Source: Eubacteriales bacterium
GTDB lineage: Bacteria; Bacillota; Clostridia; Acetivibrionales; JANLFN01
Assembly (NCBI GenBank): GCA_024655885.1
Contig: JANLFN010000002.1
Location: 1 to 64,000, forward strand
Reading direction: 5' to 3'
DNA length: 64,000 nucleotides
In this document: piece after piece, positions 26,100 through 37,814 of the stretch
How positions within the stretch are numbered: the stretch's first letter is position 1
Layout of the letters: each line of letters starts with the position of its first letter
Made by a program: the position numbers and the translations under genes
The notes under the pieces: model-generated
Database searches by the model: none
What the model saw: the letters and a program-made list of their open reading frames with translations, nothing else
Told to the model about the DNA's origin: nothing

Positions 26100-28508
26100 C
26101 TATTTCACCACGATATTGACCAGCTTTCCAGGCACTCCAATAACCGTTACTACCGTCTTTCCCTCCACAAGCGCCTGAACTTTCGGATCCTTCACCGCTT
26201 CCTCTTCCGTCTTCTGCTTGTCAAGCCCTGAAGGCAGGAAAATTTTGTCCCGGACCTTGCCGTTTATCTGTATGGCGATCTCTATCCGTTCCTCTACCGT
26301 TTTACTTTCATCCCATTCAGGCCATACCTGGCTGTATACTCTGCCGGGGTACCCCTGAATGGACCAGAGCTCTTCCGTTATATGGGGGGCTACGGGATTC
26401 AGCAGGATCAGGAAGGTTTTAAATTCCGCCCTGTTTACGGCTCCTTTGCCGTTAAAGTCGTTTAACAGCGCCATGAGGCTTGCAATGGCCGTATTGAATT
26501 TCAGGTTTTCATAGTCTTCACTGACCTTTTTTATTGTCCTGTGCATATTGATTTCCAAATCCTTGGAATAGGTTTCCCCATCCACAAGAATGCTTTGAAG
26601 CCTCCAAACCCGGTCCAGGAACCTCCTGCACCCTCTTACTCCGCTTTGAGACCAGGAGACGCTCTTTTCAAAGTCCCCGATAAACATTTCGTATGTCCTC
26701 AGGGTATCTGCGCCCAGTTCATCTACGATATCATCAGGATTCACCACATTTCCCCTGGATTTGGACATCTTTTCATTGTTCTCGCCCAGAATCATCCCGT
26801 GGGATGTCCTTTTCCGGTATGGTTCAGGCGTGGGAACCACTCCGCAGTCATACAGGAACTTATGCCAGAACCTGGAATACAGCAGGTGCAGTGTCGTATG
26901 CTCCATTCCGCCGTTATACCAGTCTACCGGTAGCCAGTACTCCAGATTTTCCTTGCTTGCGAGCTGTTTGTCGTTATGGGGGTCGGTATAGCGAAGAAAA
27001 TACCATGAAGAGCCTGCCCACTGAGGCATGGTATCCGTTTCTCTTGTTCCTCTCCCTCCACATTTCGGGCAGGTGGTCTCCACCCAGTCGGTCATATTGG
27101 CCAAGGGTGACTCCCCGGTGTCGGTGGGCTCATAGCTTTCCACTTCGGGCAACAGCAAAGGAAGCTCTTCTTCCGGCAGCGGCACCCATCCGCATTTTTC
27201 ACAGTAAACCAGAGGTATGGGTTCACCCCAGTATCTCTGCCTTGAAAACACCCAGTCTCTAAGCTTGTAATTGACCTTTCTCTGTCCAAGGCCCTTCTCC
27301 TCAAGCCAGTCACTGATCTTTTCCTTTGCTTCCTTGACGGTCAGGCCGCTGATAAATCCCGAGTTAACCACAATACCGTTCTCGGTGTCGGTAAAGGCTT
27401 CTTTTTCTATATCCCCGCCGCTCACAACCTCGATTACGGGCAGGTTGAACTTCCTCGCGAACTCCCAGTCTCTTGTGTCATGGCCCGGCACAGCCATAAT
27501 GGCGCCTGTACCGTAAGACATTAAAACATAGTCCGACACCCATACAGGTATCCTCTTTCCGTTTACAGGGTTAACGGCAGTGATGCCGCCCAACGGCACT
27601 CCTGTTTTTTCCTTGGCAATTTCGGTTCTCTCAAAGTCCGATTTTCTTGCAGCTTTTTCCCTGTACTCCAACACCTCGCCAATATTTTCAATTTTTTCCT
27701 TTAAGCTGTCGATGAGGGGATGCTCGGGCGAAAGAACCATATAGGTCACCCCAAACAGGGTATCGGGACGGGTTGTAAAAATCCTTATTTTGCTTCCTCC
27801 GGTAATCTCAAAGTCCACTTCCATGCCTTCCGAACGGCCGATCCAATTCTTTTGCTGAATTTTTACCCTTTCTATGTAGTTCACCGTATCCAGGTCATTG
27901 ATCAGCCTCTCCGCATATTCAGTAATTTTAAGCATCCACTGGTTTTTAACCTTTCTGACTACCTCTCCTCCACAGCGTTCACATACGCCGTTAACCACCT
28001 CTTCATTGGCGAGTCCCACCTTGCAGTCGGTACACCAGTTAATGGCCGCCTCTTTTTTATAGGCAAGGCCTTTTTCAAAAAGTTTGAGGAAAATCCACTG
28101 GGTCCATTTATAGTAATTGGGGTCTGTCGTATTTATTTCCCTCGACCAGTCAAAGGACAGGCCCAGGGCCTGCAGTTGAGCTTTAAACCTCGCTATATTC
28201 CTTTCTGTCACAATTCTGGGATGGATTTTATTTTTAATGGCATAATTTTCGGTGGGAAGCCCGAAAGCGTCCCACCCTATAGGATACAACACATTATAGC
28301 CCTGCATCCTTCTTTTCCTTGAAACTATATCTAAAGCCGTATAAGGTCTGGGGTGGCCTACATGAAGCCCCTGTCCCGAAGGGTAGGGAAACTCGATCAA
28401 CGCGTAGTATTTGGGCTTTGTCTTGTCTTCCGAAGCATGGAAGGCCCCTTCCCTCTCCCAGATATCCTGCCATTTTTTTTCAATTTGTTTCGGATTATAC
28501 TCGGTCAT
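26100..28508 (-). CDS. leuS: leucyl-tRNA synthetase
   Basis: Class I synthetase, 802 residues. HIGH-equivalent GLHVGHPR near residue 45, zinc-type cysteines CTDC...CERC, an editing insertion, and KMSKS in [12 protein letters not shown]-terminal anticodon-binding domain complete. ATG at 28508 follows GAGG. Unlike thrS in this window it has no T-box upstream. Last gene of nadD-yqeK-lytR_C-rsfS-leuS. Confidence 0.96.
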   Translation of the reverse strand: MTEYNPKQIEKKWQDIWEREGAFHASEDKTKPKYYALIEFPYPSGQGLHVGHPRPYTALDIVSRKRRMQGYNVLYPIGWDAFGLPTENYAIKNKIHPRIVTERNIARFKAQLQALGLSFDWSREINTTDPNYYKWTQWIFLKLFEKGLAYKKEAAINWCTDCKVGLANEEVVNGVCERCGGEVVRKVKNQWMLKITEYAERLINDLDTVNYIERVKIQQKNWIGRSEGMEVDFEITGGSKIRIFTTRPDTLFGVTYMVLSPEHPLIDSLKEKIENIGEVLEYREKAARKSDFERTEIAKEKTGVPLGGITAVNPVNGKRIPVWVSDYVLMSYGTGAIMAVPGHDTRDWEFARKFNLPVIEVVSGGDIEKEAFTDTENGIVVNSGFISGLTVKEAKEKISDWLEEKGLGQRKVNYKLRDWVFSRQRYWGEPIPLVYCEKCGWVPLPEEELPLLLPEVESYEPTDTGESPLANMTDWVETTCPKCGGRGTRETDTMPQWAGSSWYFLRYTDPHNDKQLASKENLEYWLPVDWYNGGMEHTTLHLLYSRFWHKFLYDCGVVPTPEPYRKRTSHGMILGENNEKMSKSRGNVVNPDDIVDELGADTLRTYEMFIGDFEKSVSWSQSGVRGCRRFLDRVWRLQSILVDGETYSKDLEINMHRTIKKVSEDYENLKFNTAIASLMALLNDFNGKGAVNRAEFKTFLILLNPVAPHITEELWSIQGYPGRVYSQVWPEWDESKTVEERIEIAIQINGKVRDKIFLPSGLDKQKTEEEAVKDPKVQALVEGKTVVTVIGVPGKLVNIVVK

Positions 28509-28600
28509 TTTTACACATCCTCGTTTACTAAAAATCAATTTAATATTCTTCACAAACAGTATTGACCCCTCATTTTTATGAATCAATACCTGCTGTCCTT

Positions 28601-28939
28601 TTATTTACGGCTTAAAATTCCATCCGACCACAGCCTTTCCAAATTATAAAAGTGCCTGTCCTCTTCGTGGAAAATGTGCACCACAACCTCACCGTAATCC
28701 AGTAAAACCCAGCGGGCGCTGTTGTAACCCTCCTTATGAAGGTATCTGCAGCCCAGCTCTTCCATTTTCACTTCAAGCTCATCCGCCAGGGCCTTAATAT
28801 GGGTGGTGGATGTACCGCTGCAAATCACGAAATAGTCCGCCAGGATGGTAACCTTGCTTATATCCAGTACATCGACGTCTTTCGCCTTCTTTTCATTTAA
28901 AAACTCAACAACTTTATCTACCATTAATTTGGAATCCAA
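28601..28939 (-). CDS. rsfS: ribosomal silencing factor
   Basis: RsfS/Iojap protein, 112 residues. Binds ribosomal protein uL14 and blocks subunit joining when nutrients are short. Family motifs [23 protein letters not shown] and [20 protein letters not shown] in outline. The likely start is TTG at 28939 with GGAGG 12 nt upstream; an ATG five codons in is the alternative. Order nadD-yqeK-(LytR)-rsfS is a standard Firmicutes cluster. Confidence 0.93.
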   Translation of the reverse strand: MDSKLMVDKVVEFLNEKKAKDVDVLDISKVTILADYFVICSGTSTTHIKALADELEVKMEELGCRYLHKEGYNSARWVLLDYGEVVVHIFHEEDRHFYNLERLWSDGILSRK

Positions 28940-29023
28940 TAAATTATTCTACCTCCCTTTATGGCTTCTAAACAAATTCACTTATTTCATTATGGGTTAT
29001 AGCCCGCCGATTGTCAATCGGTT

Positions 29024-29560
29024 TTACGGTTTAAAGTCATCCCCTATAATCACCGTGACATCATATTTTGAATTGGGGTCAGCCCATTTTACCACCTTTC
29101 CTGCTTTAAGAATTTTCTGTATCCCCTCTCCCGCCTTTTTGTCATTCCTTTCAACAATTAACGTGCTCTGGGGAGAGTTGGTCTTTTTGTTCCCTGCGCT
29201 TACCGAATACCCACTGGCTTCCAGCGTTGCCCTGACTTCCTCCGCAAGGTTTTTCACATTGGTGTAATTTATGACCTCAACCTTGATTTTCTCCGGTTTA
29301 GGCGATGTCCCTTCTTCGTTTTTAGTATCCGTTTTTGCCTGCGCCGGCTCTTCCGCCCTTTTGTACTGCACGGTTTTAAAATCATCCGGTCCACCCTCTT
29401 CAGCCGGTTTCGATGTGTCTTCGACGGTGGCCGTAACCACTGCCTTCTGGAATATCCTTGCATCTCTTGCGAAATTCAGGGCAACAATGGTCGCCATCAG
29501 AACCACCATAAAAGTGCCCACTATGAAAAAAACCATATTAAAAAACAATTTTTTATTCAT
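29024..29560 (-). CDS. LytR_C-domain membrane protein
   Basis: 178-residue protein. One N-terminal membrane helix (residues 8-28), a charged linker rich in E, K and P, and a C-terminal LytR_C-type domain (IKVEVINYTNVKNLAEEVRATLEASGY...). It lacks the LytR-CpsA-Psr catalytic domain, so it is not a wall-polymer ligase itself. A stand-alone LytR_C protein between yqeK and rsfS is common in clostridia. Function unknown, probably at the cell surface. Confidence 0.78.
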   Translation of the reverse strand: MNKKLFFNMVFFIVGTFMVVLMATIVALNFARDARIFQKAVVTATVEDTSKPAEEGGPDDFKTVQYKRAEEPAQAKTDTKNEEGTSPKPEKIKVEVINYTNVKNLAEEVRATLEASGYSVSAGNKKTNSPQSTLIVERNDKKAGEGIQKILKAGKVVKWADPNSKYDVTVIIGDDFKP

Positions 29561-29569
29561 ACATCCCTC

Positions 29570-30133
29570 TTAGCCGTTTAAAATTATATAATTTCTGGCA
29601 TGAATGGTTGCCGGATGAATAAGTGCGCCTTTTGCAATCACATAGTGTATAGTACAGTCCAGCGACATCAGCACCGCTTTGCTGATATCAATAAACGCCT
29701 GCTTTCTCACATCCTCAACCCCGGCAAACTTTCTTCCCGGTTCAATAAAGTCTGCTGTAAAAATGATTTTCTCAAGCATGTCCATATTTTCACGGCCCGT
29801 CGTATGCCAGCATATCGCCGCTAATACGGATTCATCCTCAATTCCATATTCCTCCCTGGCCAGCACCGACCCAAGAGGGCCGTGGAGGAGTTCAGTCTGA
29901 ATTTTGGAAATATTATCCACATCAATCCCAAATTTTCTGCACAGCCTTAGCGCTTCCTCCCCTTTTATATTTCTGGCACAGTCGTGAAGAATTCCCGCCA
30001 TTTCCGCTTTTTTGACATCCACTCCGTACTTTGCCGCAAGCTCTATTGCCGTTTTCATAACATTTACCGAGTGGGTATACCTTTTAGGGGACAGCTCGTG
30101 TTCCAGTTTATTCCTAATTTGTTCTATAGTCAT
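29570..30133 (-). CDS. yqeK: HD-domain Ap4A hydrolase (YqeK family)
   Basis: HD-superfamily phosphohydrolase, 187 residues. Known relatives cleave diadenosine tetraphosphate symmetrically. Metal ligands are in RYTHSVNVMKTA, GILHDCARNI, ELLHGPLG and CWHTTGRENM. ATG at 30133 after AGGTGATG. Directly downstream of nadD, as in many Firmicutes. Confidence 0.92.
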   Translation of the reverse strand: MTIEQIRNKLEHELSPKRYTHSVNVMKTAIELAAKYGVDVKKAEMAGILHDCARNIKGEEALRLCRKFGIDVDNISKIQTELLHGPLGSVLAREEYGIEDESVLAAICWHTTGRENMDMLEKIIFTADFIEPGRKFAGVEDVRKQAFIDISKAVLMSLDCTIHYVIAKGALIHPATIHARNYIILNG

Positions 30134-30213
30134 CCCATCACCTGTATTCAATGGTTCCAAAGCCCATTAAGACTGCAAAATTATTGGCATAACAATCCTT
30201 CAGCCCTCAACGG

Positions 30214-30837
30214 CTACGGCGCGTTGTATAAATTGTTCTCCCATATATACTGCTCTACGGCCTCAGGTACAAGATATTTTATTGACCCTCCATTGGCCGC
30301 CTTCTCCCTGATTTCAGTGGAAGATATCCCGATGACGGGCGTATCGGTTATATTGATCCTGGCTCCATGGCCCTGTTTTAAACACTCTATTTCTTCCCGC
30401 AGCTTGTCTATCATGTAACCGGGCCGCAAGGCAATAATAAACTCGCAAAGGGAAAACAATTTTTCACAATCCTTCCATTTTAACAAATCCCGCACCACAT
30501 CCGCACCTAAAATAAAATACAGGTCAGTGCCGCTTCTATACTTTTCTCTTAATTGGGTCATTGTATCCACAGTATAGCCATAGCCTGCCTTTTTCATTTC
30601 AATGTCCGATATTTCAAAGCAGGGATTGGACAAGATGGCGGCACGGACCATGTTAAACCTGTGTCTTGCTTCGGTAACATTTAAGCCGGCCTTGTGAGGA
30701 GGATGTCCGGACGGCACAAATAAAACCTTATCCAGATTGAACTTTTCTCTGATGGTCTCGGCAATAATTAAATGCCCGTAATGCACCGGGTCAAATGTCC
30801 CTCCCAGAATCCCAATCCTCAGGTTTTTATCTTGCAT
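30214..30837 (-). CDS. nadD: nicotinate-nucleotide adenylyltransferase
   Basis: Joins ATP and nicotinate mononucleotide in NAD synthesis; 207 residues. Nucleotidyl-transferase motif GILGGTFDPVHYGHL at residues 8-22, HKAG, and the C-terminal ISSTEIREKAANG. AAAGGTG precedes the ATG. First gene of the five-gene minus-strand run that ends with leuS. Confidence 0.95.
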   Translation of the reverse strand: MQDKNLRIGILGGTFDPVHYGHLIIAETIREKFNLDKVLFVPSGHPPHKAGLNVTEARHRFNMVRAAILSNPCFEISDIEMKKAGYGYTVDTMTQLREKYRSGTDLYFILGADVVRDLLKWKDCEKLFSLCEFIIALRPGYMIDKLREEIECLKQGHGARINITDTPVIGISSTEIREKAANGGSIKYLVPEAVEQYIWENNLYNAP

Positions 30838-30920
30838 AAATCAACACCTTTATATTATTTTATGATAAAATCTCTTTATTCGTTAAAGCTTCCTTATCAA
30901 CAGCACCCTGCTTCCTGTCA

Positions 30921-30995
30921 TTATACCAAAAAGAGCGGTGCTGCACAATAAAGGTTTTTCCCGAGGAAAAACCTTTATTGTGCAGCACGGTATAA
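30921..30995. repeat. long perfect hairpin between purD and nadD
   Basis: Perfect 24-bp arms (30938-30961 and 30965-30988) around a 3-nt CGA loop, enclosed by an outer TTATACC/GGTATAA pair. On the minus strand the hairpin is followed by CGCTCTTTTT, so it may be the terminator of the pur operon. Its length is unusual for a terminator and it is unrelated in sequence to the GGGGACGG family. Confidence 0.8.
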
Positions 30996-31017
30996 AATTG
31001 TATCCATGACTCCATTA

Positions 31018-32277
31018 TTATTTGATTCCTATATCCTTCCTGAAATGCACGTCTTTAAAATGAATTTTGCCCACAGCCCCATAGGCTTTTTTTATGGCGG
31101 CGTCCAAAGTGTTTTCAAGGGCCGTCACCCCTAAAACACGCCCTCCGGCGGTATAGAACTTTCCGTCCGAAAGCCTGGTTCCGGCATGAAACACAAGAAC
31201 ACCCGGCTCTCTCTCCGCTTCGTCTATTCCCTCTATTTCATACCCGGTGGCATATTCCACGGGATAGCCTCCTGACGCCATGACTACACAAACGGCGGCA
31301 TTGTCGTCCCACTTTATGTCTATTTCATGGAGTCTCTCATCGATGACCGCATTAAATATTTCAACAATGTCGTTTTTTAGCCTGGGCAAAACCACCTGGG
31401 TTTCAGGATCTCCAAACCTTGCGTTGTATTCAAGCACTTTGGGCCCCTCCTCTGTCAAGATCAATCCGAAATAGAGCACCCCTTTAAATTTGCGTCCTTC
31501 CCTGCTCATGGCATCGATTGTGGGCGTGAATATATTTTCCATGCAGTATTCGTGGATTTCACGGGAATAAATCCTGCTTGGGGAAAAAGTCCCCATTCCC
31601 CCTGTATTTGGGCCCTGATCGTTGTCAAAAACCCTTTTGTGGTCCTGGGAGCTGACCATGGGAACTATGGTTTTTCCGTCGGTAAATGCCAGAATGGAAA
31701 CTTCCTGCCCTGTGAGGAACTCCTCAATTACAACCTTATCCCCTGCACTCCCGAATACCCTGTCGTCCATGATGGTTTTGACGGCCCCGCATGCCTGTTC
31801 AAAGCTGTCTGCAATGACCACGCCCTTGCCCAGGGCTAGGCCGTCTGCTTTTACGGCAATGGGGTAGTTCCTTCCTTTTAAATATTGAATGGCCTCTTCA
31901 CTGCTGTCAAACACTTCATAGCTGGCCGTAGGTACACCATATTTTCGCATAAGCCCTTTTGCAAAAGCCTTGCTGCCTTCAATCATCGCCGCATTCCTCC
32001 GGGGTCCGAAAGCTCTGATTCCTTGGGCCTCCAACGCATCCACCATTCCCGCCGCCAGGGGATCGTCGGGAGCTACCACCACCAGGTCTATGCGGTTTTT
32101 CTTTGAAAATTCCACCATTCCTTCCACGTCGGTGGCCTTCAGGGGAACACATTCTGCCAGTGCGGCTATTCCGCCGTTTCCGGGTGCGCAATATATTTTT
32201 TGGACCAGCGGACTCCCCGAAATCTTCCAAACCAGGGCATGCTCTCTTCCGCCGCCGCCCACTACCAATACCTTCAT
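31018..32277 (-). CDS. purD: phosphoribosylamine-glycine ligase
   Basis: Second step of purine synthesis, 419 residues, ATP-grasp fold. N-terminal VLVVGGGGREHALVWK, grasp motifs VKADGLALGKGVVIA and VLEYNARFGDPETQ. ATG at 32277 after GGAGGG. Last gene of purE-F-M-N-H-D. Confidence 0.96.
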   Translation of the reverse strand: MKVLVVGGGGREHALVWKISGSPLVQKIYCAPGNGGIAALAECVPLKATDVEGMVEFSKKNRIDLVVVAPDDPLAAGMVDALEAQGIRAFGPRRNAAMIEGSKAFAKGLMRKYGVPTASYEVFDSSEEAIQYLKGRNYPIAVKADGLALGKGVVIADSFEQACGAVKTIMDDRVFGSAGDKVVIEEFLTGQEVSILAFTDGKTIVPMVSSQDHKRVFDNDQGPNTGGMGTFSPSRIYSREIHEYCMENIFTPTIDAMSREGRKFKGVLYFGLILTEEGPKVLEYNARFGDPETQVVLPRLKNDIVEIFNAVIDERLHEIDIKWDDNAAVCVVMASGGYPVEYATGYEIEGIDEAEREPGVLVFHAGTRLSDGKFYTAGGRVLGVTALENTLDAAIKKAYGAVGKIHFKDVHFRKDIGIK

Positions 32278-32342
32278 TGTCCAACCCTCCATTCTCAGCT
32301 CTCAGCCACTCAGCCACTCAGCTTCCCGGCTGCTTTTGGGGC

Positions 32343-33887
32343 TCAGTGCTTGAAATGCCTTATGCCCGTGAACACCATGGCTATACCGTATTTATTGCAT
32401 GCCTCCACCGAATCCTTATCCTTTATGGAGCCCCCGGGCTGGATAATCGCCTTAATCCCGGCAGCGGCTGCCGCTTCAACGCAATCGGAAAAAGGAAAAA
32501 AGGCGTCCGAGGCCAGCACGGCACCTTCTGTCCTCTCTCCGCCGTACTCTATGGCAATTTTGGCAGCCATGATCCTGTTTGTCTGGCCCGGGCCCACACC
32601 CAGCGTCTGCTTGTCTTTTGCGATGACTATGGCGTTTGATTTTGTGTGTTTCACCACCTTCATGGCAAAAATCAGGTCCTCCATTTGCCGGGAGTCGGGC
32701 TTGGCCTCGGTCACATACCGGAGCTCACCCATATTTACCAGCTGGGTGTTGTAATCCTGTACCAAAAGCCCTCCCGCCACCTTTTTCATGTCATAGGTGC
32801 CCGCAGGAATGGGATCGGCAATGCCGTCCAGCTGCAGGACCCGGAGATTGCTCTTTTGGCACAGGATCTTCAGCGCTTCTTCCGAGTAGGAAGGAGCCAC
32901 GACGATTTCAACAAATATCTTGTTGATTTCCTCTGCCGTTTTTCGGTCAATTTCCCTGTTGGCCGCCAGGATTCCTCCGAATATGGATACAGGGTCGGCC
33001 TCATAAGTCCTCACATAGGCTTCATAAATATCCTTGCCGCTGGCGACTCCGCACGGGTTGGCGTGCTTCACCGCAACAACGGTAGGCTCCTCAAACTCCT
33101 TCAGCAGCTCGATGGCCCCGTTTGTATCGTTTATATTGTTATAGGACAGTTCCTTGCCGTTGAGCTGCCTCGCCGAGGTCAGGAGGCCCCTGCCGGCCCC
33201 CACCTCCCTGTAAAACACCGCTTTCTGGTGGGGGTTTTCGCCGTACCGCATTTCCTGTGCTTTCTCAAATGTAAGGGAAAGGGTTTCGGGAAAAAATGTC
33301 TCGCCAAGCTTGCTCTTCAAGTAATTTGAAATCAGGGTGTCGTAATGGCTGGTGTGTTCAAACACCTTATATGCCAGCTTGAATTTGGTCTGAAGGGATA
33401 CGGCCCCGCTGTCCTTCAATTCTTCCAGCACCCTCTGGTAGTCGGAGGGGTCCACAATGGCCACCACATCCTGGTAGTTCTTTGCAGCCGCACGCAGCAT
33501 GGTGGGTCCGCCGATATCTATATTTTCAATGGCTTCCTCCAGCTCCACATGCTCCTTTAAAACCGCCTTTTTAAAGGGATAGAGGTTGATTACCACCATG
33601 TCTATGGGCTCAATCCCCAGTTCCTTGAGCTGTTTCATATGCTCGGCGTTATCCCTGATTGCCAGCAATCCCCCGTGTATTTTGGGGTGAAGGGTTTTTA
33701 CCCTTCCGTCCAGGCACTCGGGAAATCGGGTAATATCGGACACATTGACCACCCCAACTCCCGCATCGCTCAATGCTTTTGCCGTACCGCCCGTTGAAAT
33801 GATTTCAACCCCCCAGCCTGCCAGTGCCTTTGCGAGGTCTACAATTCCCGTTTTATCGGAAACACTTATTAAAGCACGTTTGATCAT
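32343..33887 (-). CDS. purH: AICAR transformylase/IMP cyclohydrolase
   Basis: Bifunctional enzyme for the last two steps to IMP, 514 residues. N-terminal MGS-like cyclohydrolase domain ([18 protein letters not shown]) and C-terminal transformylase with [13 protein letters not shown] and [12 protein letters not shown] at 33887 after AAGGAGG. About 16 bp after purN. Confidence 0.97.
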   Translation of the reverse strand: MIKRALISVSDKTGIVDLAKALAGWGVEIISTGGTAKALSDAGVGVVNVSDITRFPECLDGRVKTLHPKIHGGLLAIRDNAEHMKQLKELGIEPIDMVVINLYPFKKAVLKEHVELEEAIENIDIGGPTMLRAAAKNYQDVVAIVDPSDYQRVLEELKDSGAVSLQTKFKLAYKVFEHTSHYDTLISNYLKSKLGETFFPETLSLTFEKAQEMRYGENPHQKAVFYREVGAGRGLLTSARQLNGKELSYNNINDTNGAIELLKEFEEPTVVAVKHANPCGVASGKDIYEAYVRTYEADPVSIFGGILAANREIDRKTAEEINKIFVEIVVAPSYSEEALKILCQKSNLRVLQLDGIADPIPAGTYDMKKVAGGLLVQDYNTQLVNMGELRYVTEAKPDSRQMEDLIFAMKVVKHTKSNAIVIAKDKQTLGVGPGQTNRIMAAKIAIEYGGERTEGAVLASDAFFPFSDCVEAAAAAGIKAIIQPGGSIKDKDSVEACNKYGIAMVFTGIRHFKH

Positions 33888-33903
33888 AACATACCCCTCC
33901 TTG

Positions 33904-34530
33904 TTATCTAAGTATGCGCACTTTCCTTCCTTCCACCACAAGCCTTCCCTCCGAGAACAGCTTTATGGCCTGGGGAAGAAGCTCCCATTCTGCCTGTTCC
34001 ATCACCCTTTTTTGTAAACTCTCGGGGGTATCCCCTTCCTCAACATAGACAGGCTTTTGAAGAATGATGGGACCCGCATCCGTCTCATACTCTATAAAAT
34101 GCACCGTGGCTCCGGTGACCTTTACGCCGTATTCAAGGGCCTTTTGATGTGGAATCAGCCCGTAATAGCCGTCCCCGCAGAAAGACGGTATTAAAGAGGG
34201 GTGGACATTGATAATCCGATTGGAATAACGCCGGATAAAAGTTTCTCCGAGGATTGTCAGAAAGCCTGCCGTTACGATGAGTCCAACCCCATATTTTTCA
34301 AAGTGCGCGATCAGCGCTTTATCGTAATCAACGGTTGAAGGGTAGTTTCTTTTTGATATAACGACCGCAGGAATCCCGTGTCTTTTTGCCCTCTCAAGGG
34401 CGAAAGCCTCTCTTCTGCTGGAAACAACCGTGGAGATTACACAGTCCTTTAAATACCCGTCTTCGATTTTGTCTATCACAGCCTGGAGGTTTGTCCCTCC
34501 ACCCGAGACCAGAACACCTATTTTCAGCAT
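33904..34530 (-). CDS. purN: phosphoribosylglycinamide formyltransferase
   Basis: Folate-dependent GAR transformylase, 208 residues. Motifs [12 protein letters not shown] at the N-terminus, [17 protein letters not shown] with the catalytic His, and [18 protein letters not shown]. Its ATG overlaps the purM stop by 7 nt (ATGCTGA), suggesting translational coupling. Confidence 0.96.
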   Translation of the reverse strand: MLKIGVLVSGGGTNLQAVIDKIEDGYLKDCVISTVVSSRREAFALERAKRHGIPAVVISKRNYPSTVDYDKALIAHFEKYGVGLIVTAGFLTILGETFIRRYSNRIINVHPSLIPSFCGDGYYGLIPHQKALEYGVKVTGATVHFIEYETDAGPIILQKPVYVEEGDTPESLQKRVMEQAEWELLPQAIKLFSEGRLVVEGRKVRILR

Positions 34531-35546
34531 AAGTCCACTCCCGCTCCTCCTGCGGTGATATCCCCTATGACGTAGGCTTCCTCGGAGTCTCTGTTCAAAT
34601 ATTTCACCACTTCCTCCGCTGTTTCCCCGTCTACGGCAAGGACCATTCCTATGCCCATGTTGAAGGTGTTGTATATATCCCGTTCCTTTATATCTCCAAT
34701 CCTTTGGAGGAGGTCAAATACAGGCAGCACCGGCCACGAACCTTTAAAGATCCTCACCCGCAGGTTTCCGTGAACCATCCTGGGGATGTTTTCGATAAAA
34801 CCCCCGCCGGTAATGTGGGAAATACCCTTGATTTGAAACTTGTCTTTTAAATCCAGCACCGTCTTTACATAAATTCTGGTGGGCTTGAGCAGTTCCTCCC
34901 CCAGGGTCGACCCCAGCGCTTCTATGTATTCCTGCAGTTTTTCGGGCTTGGGGTTGAGAAGTTTTCTTACCAGTGAGTAACCGTTGCTGTGAAGTCCCGA
35001 CGAGGCCAGGCCAATGAGCTTATCCCCTGCTTTTATGCTTTTCCCGTCAATGATTTTACTCCTGTCCGCTATACCTACACAAAACCCTGCCAGATCGTAC
35101 TCATCCTCGGGGTAAAAACCGGGCATTTCCGCCGTTTCACCGCCTATAAGGGCGCAGCCGGAGATTACGCAGCCCTCCGCTATTCCTTTGACAATTTCCG
35201 CCACCTTTTCGGGCCGGTTCTTCCCCAGCGCAATATAGTCAAGAAAAAAAAGGGGTTCAGCTCCGCTGCACACGATATCGTTCACACACATTGCAACGCA
35301 ATCTATCCCCACCGTATCATGCCTGTCCATTAAAAAAGCGATTTTGAGTTTTGTTCCCACACCGTCGGTGCCCGATACCAGGACAGGATGCTCGTACTTG
35401 TTCCTGTCGATGGCAAAAAGCCCTCCAAAACCTCCGATATCGGTCAGCACCTCAGGCCTGAACGTCCTTCTCACATGGCTGCCCATCAGCCTAACGGCTT
35501 CATAGCCTGCTTCTACATCTACACCGGCCTCTTTATACGTCGTCAT
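34524..35546 (-). CDS. purM: phosphoribosylformylglycinamidine cyclo-ligase
   Basis: AIR synthetase, 340 residues. Motifs [33 protein letters not shown] and [18 protein letters not shown] at 35546 follows GGAGG by 6 nt; upstream in-frame starts would run into purF. Confidence 0.96.
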   Translation of the reverse strand: MTTYKEAGVDVEAGYEAVRLMGSHVRRTFRPEVLTDIGGFGGLFAIDRNKYEHPVLVSGTDGVGTKLKIAFLMDRHDTVGIDCVAMCVNDIVCSGAEPLFFLDYIALGKNRPEKVAEIVKGIAEGCVISGCALIGGETAEMPGFYPEDEYDLAGFCVGIADRSKIIDGKSIKAGDKLIGLASSGLHSNGYSLVRKLLNPKPEKLQEYIEALGSTLGEELLKPTRIYVKTVLDLKDKFQIKGISHITGGGFIENIPRMVHGNLRVRIFKGSWPVLPVFDLLQRIGDIKERDIYNTFNMGIGMVLAVDGETAEEVVKYLNRDSEEAYVIGDITAGGAGVDLC

Positions 35547-35569
35547 CCTTGTCCTCCCCTGTCCTGTCG

Positions 35570-36991
35570 TTATGCGCATCCCCCACAGGAGCCCTCGTTC
35601 TCCGCCCCGGGTACCCTCATGGGATATTTCCCGTCAAAACATGCGGTGCAGAAACCGCATTGAGCGCCCACAGGCGTGCTTAAAAGCCCCTCCTGGCTTA
35701 AGTATCCCAAACTGTCGGCGCCGATCATCTGCCTTATCTCCTCAACAGAGTGGCTTGAGGCAACCAGGTGCTTACGGGAGGGGGTGTCTATACCAAAGTA
35801 GCAAGGGTATTTTATGGGGGGTGAGCTTATCCGTAAATGCAGTTCCTTTGCTCCCGCATTTCTAATCATGTTCACAATGCGTCTTGTGGTGGTTCCTCTT
35901 ACGATGGAGTCATCCACCATGACAACCCTTTTTCCCTCAAGGGCGCTTTTTAGAGCATTAAATTTTATTCTCACGCCGGTTTCCCGCTGGCTTTGGTCGG
36001 GCTGTATGAAAGTCCTGCCCACATATCTGTTCTTCAGAAGACCCTGCCCATAGGGTATTCCTGATTCCATGGAGTAGCCCAGCGCAGCTGTAAGGCCCGA
36101 ATCAGGAGCCCCTATCACTAAATCCGCATCCACAGGATATTCTGCGGCAAGCCTCCTCCCGGCTTCAATCCTGGCCTGGTGGACACTGGCTCCGTCTATA
36201 AAGCTGTCGGGTCTGGCAAAATAGACAAACTCAAATATGCAAAGTTTGGATTCCTGCCGTTTTTCAGGCAGCACCGACCTGATTCCGTCTTCTCCGATAA
36301 TGACCACCTCCCCCGGAACAACATCGCGGATGAATTCGGCCCCCACGGCGTCAAGGGCACAGGTCTCCGACGCAAGCACATAGGAATTGTCCATTTTTCC
36401 TATGCAAAGAGGCCGGATGCCCAGGGGGTCTCTCACCCCGATAAGCCTTTGAGGCGTCAGAATTACCAGGGCATAGGAACCGCTCACATCCAGCATCATC
36501 TTGTGGATTGCCTCCTCAATATTGACACTGGATATCCTGTACCTGGAAATCAGGTTTAAAATCACTTCAGAATCAGACGTGGACTGGAATATGGCCCCGC
36601 TTTCCTCCAGGTTTTCCCTTATCTCCGCCGCATTTACGAGATTTCCGTTGTGGGCGAGGGCCAGCTGTCCATTCCTGTATTTTGCAACCACAGGCTGGGC
36701 GTTTTCCCTGAGGCTCGCCCCTGAGGTGGAATAGCGCACATGTCCAATGGCCATTTTGCCTTTCAGGTGGTTTAACACCACTTCGTCGAATATCTCAGGT
36801 ACCAGGCCCATATCCTTATGGTAAAGTATGGTGCCTCCGTCATTAACGGCAATGCCGGCACTCTCCTGTCCCCTGTGCTGAAGGGCATACAACCCGTAAT
36901 AGGTCACATGGGCCACATCATGCTGGTCGCTGTTGTAGATCCCAAATACCCCACATTCTTCCTTCATTTTGTCCGGTCTAGCATCAATCAT
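35570..36991 (-). CDS. purF: amidophosphoribosyltransferase
   Basis: First committed purine step, 473 residues. The N-terminal 12 residues end in KEE before the catalytic Cys of CGVFG, so they look like the cleaved propeptide of Bacillus-type PurF. PRPP loop [13 protein letters not shown]. Iron-sulfur cysteines appear as PCYFGID and CGFCTAC near the C-terminus, as in the oxygen-labile Bacillus enzyme. GGGGAG lies 6 nt before the ATG. Confidence 0.96.
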   Translation of the reverse strand: MIDARPDKMKEECGVFGIYNSDQHDVAHVTYYGLYALQHRGQESAGIAVNDGGTILYHKDMGLVPEIFDEVVLNHLKGKMAIGHVRYSTSGASLRENAQPVVAKYRNGQLALAHNGNLVNAAEIRENLEESGAIFQSTSDSEVILNLISRYRISSVNIEEAIHKMMLDVSGSYALVILTPQRLIGVRDPLGIRPLCIGKMDNSYVLASETCALDAVGAEFIRDVVPGEVVIIGEDGIRSVLPEKRQESKLCIFEFVYFARPDSFIDGASVHQARIEAGRRLAAEYPVDADLVIGAPDSGLTAALGYSMESGIPYGQGLLKNRYVGRTFIQPDQSQRETGVRIKFNALKSALEGKRVVMVDDSIVRGTTTRRIVNMIRNAGAKELHLRISSPPIKYPCYFGIDTPSRKHLVASSHSVEEIRQMIGADSLGYLSQEGLLSTPVGAQCGFCTACFDGKYPMRVPGAENEGSCGGCA

Positions 36992-37083
36992 TTAGTTCTC
37001 CCCGGCCTGCGCCTTAACTCTAAGATTGTTTTTTACTGGTAAAACCAATTGCCTGGACAAAGGATTTCAATCCCCATCCCATA

Positions 37084-37596
37084 TTATATTCCCTTGAGTT
37101 TTTCCTGCAAGGCCCTGTTCTTCTCTTCCACCTTATTCGCCAGTGCCGCTTTGTATGCTTTCATTTTCATTCTCAACTCATGACTGGCTGTAGACAGGAT
37201 TTGCACCGCCAGGAGTGCGGCATTCTCAGCCCCGTCAATGGCTACGGTGGCTACGGGAATACCACTGGGCATTTGCACCATGGACAGGAGCGAATCCAGT
37301 CCGTCCATGGTTGACGATTTAACCGGAACCCCTATCACGGGCAGCGGGGTGTAGGCAGCCAGGACGCCCGGCAAATGCGCCGCTTTTCCCGCCGCTGCAA
37401 TGATAACGTCTATGCCGTTATCCTCCGCGTTTTTGGCAAACTCGGCCGCTTTGTCCGGTGTCCTGTGGGCAGAGCATACCATGACCTCCACCTGGACTCC
37501 AAAATCCTTCAACAGCTTTATGCAGCCTTCCAATATGGGGAAATCCGAATCGCTCCCCATAATCACCGCCGCCTTCGGCTCTTTATTTGTACACAT
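37084..37596 (-). CDS. purE: N5-CAIR mutase
   Basis: 170 residues. Motifs [31 protein letters not shown] and [26 protein letters not shown] (outline) define class I PurE. ATG at 37596 follows GGAGG by 9 nt. The reading frame stays open for 33 codons upstream, but nothing there looks conserved. First gene of the pur operon. purK, purC and purL are not in the window. Confidence 0.95.
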   Translation of the reverse strand: MCTNKEPKAAVIMGSDSDFPILEGCIKLLKDFGVQVEVMVCSAHRTPDKAAEFAKNAEDNGIDVIIAAAGKAAHLPGVLAAYTPLPVIGVPVKSSTMDGLDSLLSMVQMPSGIPVATVAIDGAENAALLAVQILSTASHELRMKMKAYKAALANKVEEKNRALQEKLKGI

Positions 37597-37772
37597 AGGT
37601 GTAAACCTCCGTAAGTTATAGTGAAGATGCGGCTCCGGGCACAGCGGCAGGCCGCTTCCGTCCATTAAATTCAAATGCCCGAAATCCCGTTTCAACCAGA
37701 CTTCAGGCCTTTTGACAATCCAAATTCGGGGTGTCCATATAAAACCCGTTCAATAGATCTTCTATACAAACT

Positions 37773-37802
37773 ATACTATCAAACAAGCCCCAAGGTTGTC
37801 AA
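37773..37802 (-). promoter_or_regulatory. purE operon promoter
   Basis: On the minus strand TTGACA (37802-37797) and TAGTAT (37778-37773) with an 18-bp spacer, leaving a leader of about 170 nt before purE. I see no purine riboswitch in that leader. Confidence 0.6.
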
Positions 37803-37814
37803 TTCATACCCATA

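Noticed and set aside
32290-32342. Short CAGCCACTCAGCCACTCAGC repeat between purH and purD
   Set aside because: Only two and a half units; no sign of function beyond a spacer.
37597-37695. 33-codon N-terminal extension of PurE
   Set aside because: Not like any PurE N-terminus, and a good GGAGG precedes the ATG at 37596.
37597-37770. Guanine/adenine riboswitch in the purE leader
   Set aside because: The conserved purine-aptamer junction bases are not found; PurR-like boxes explain control better.
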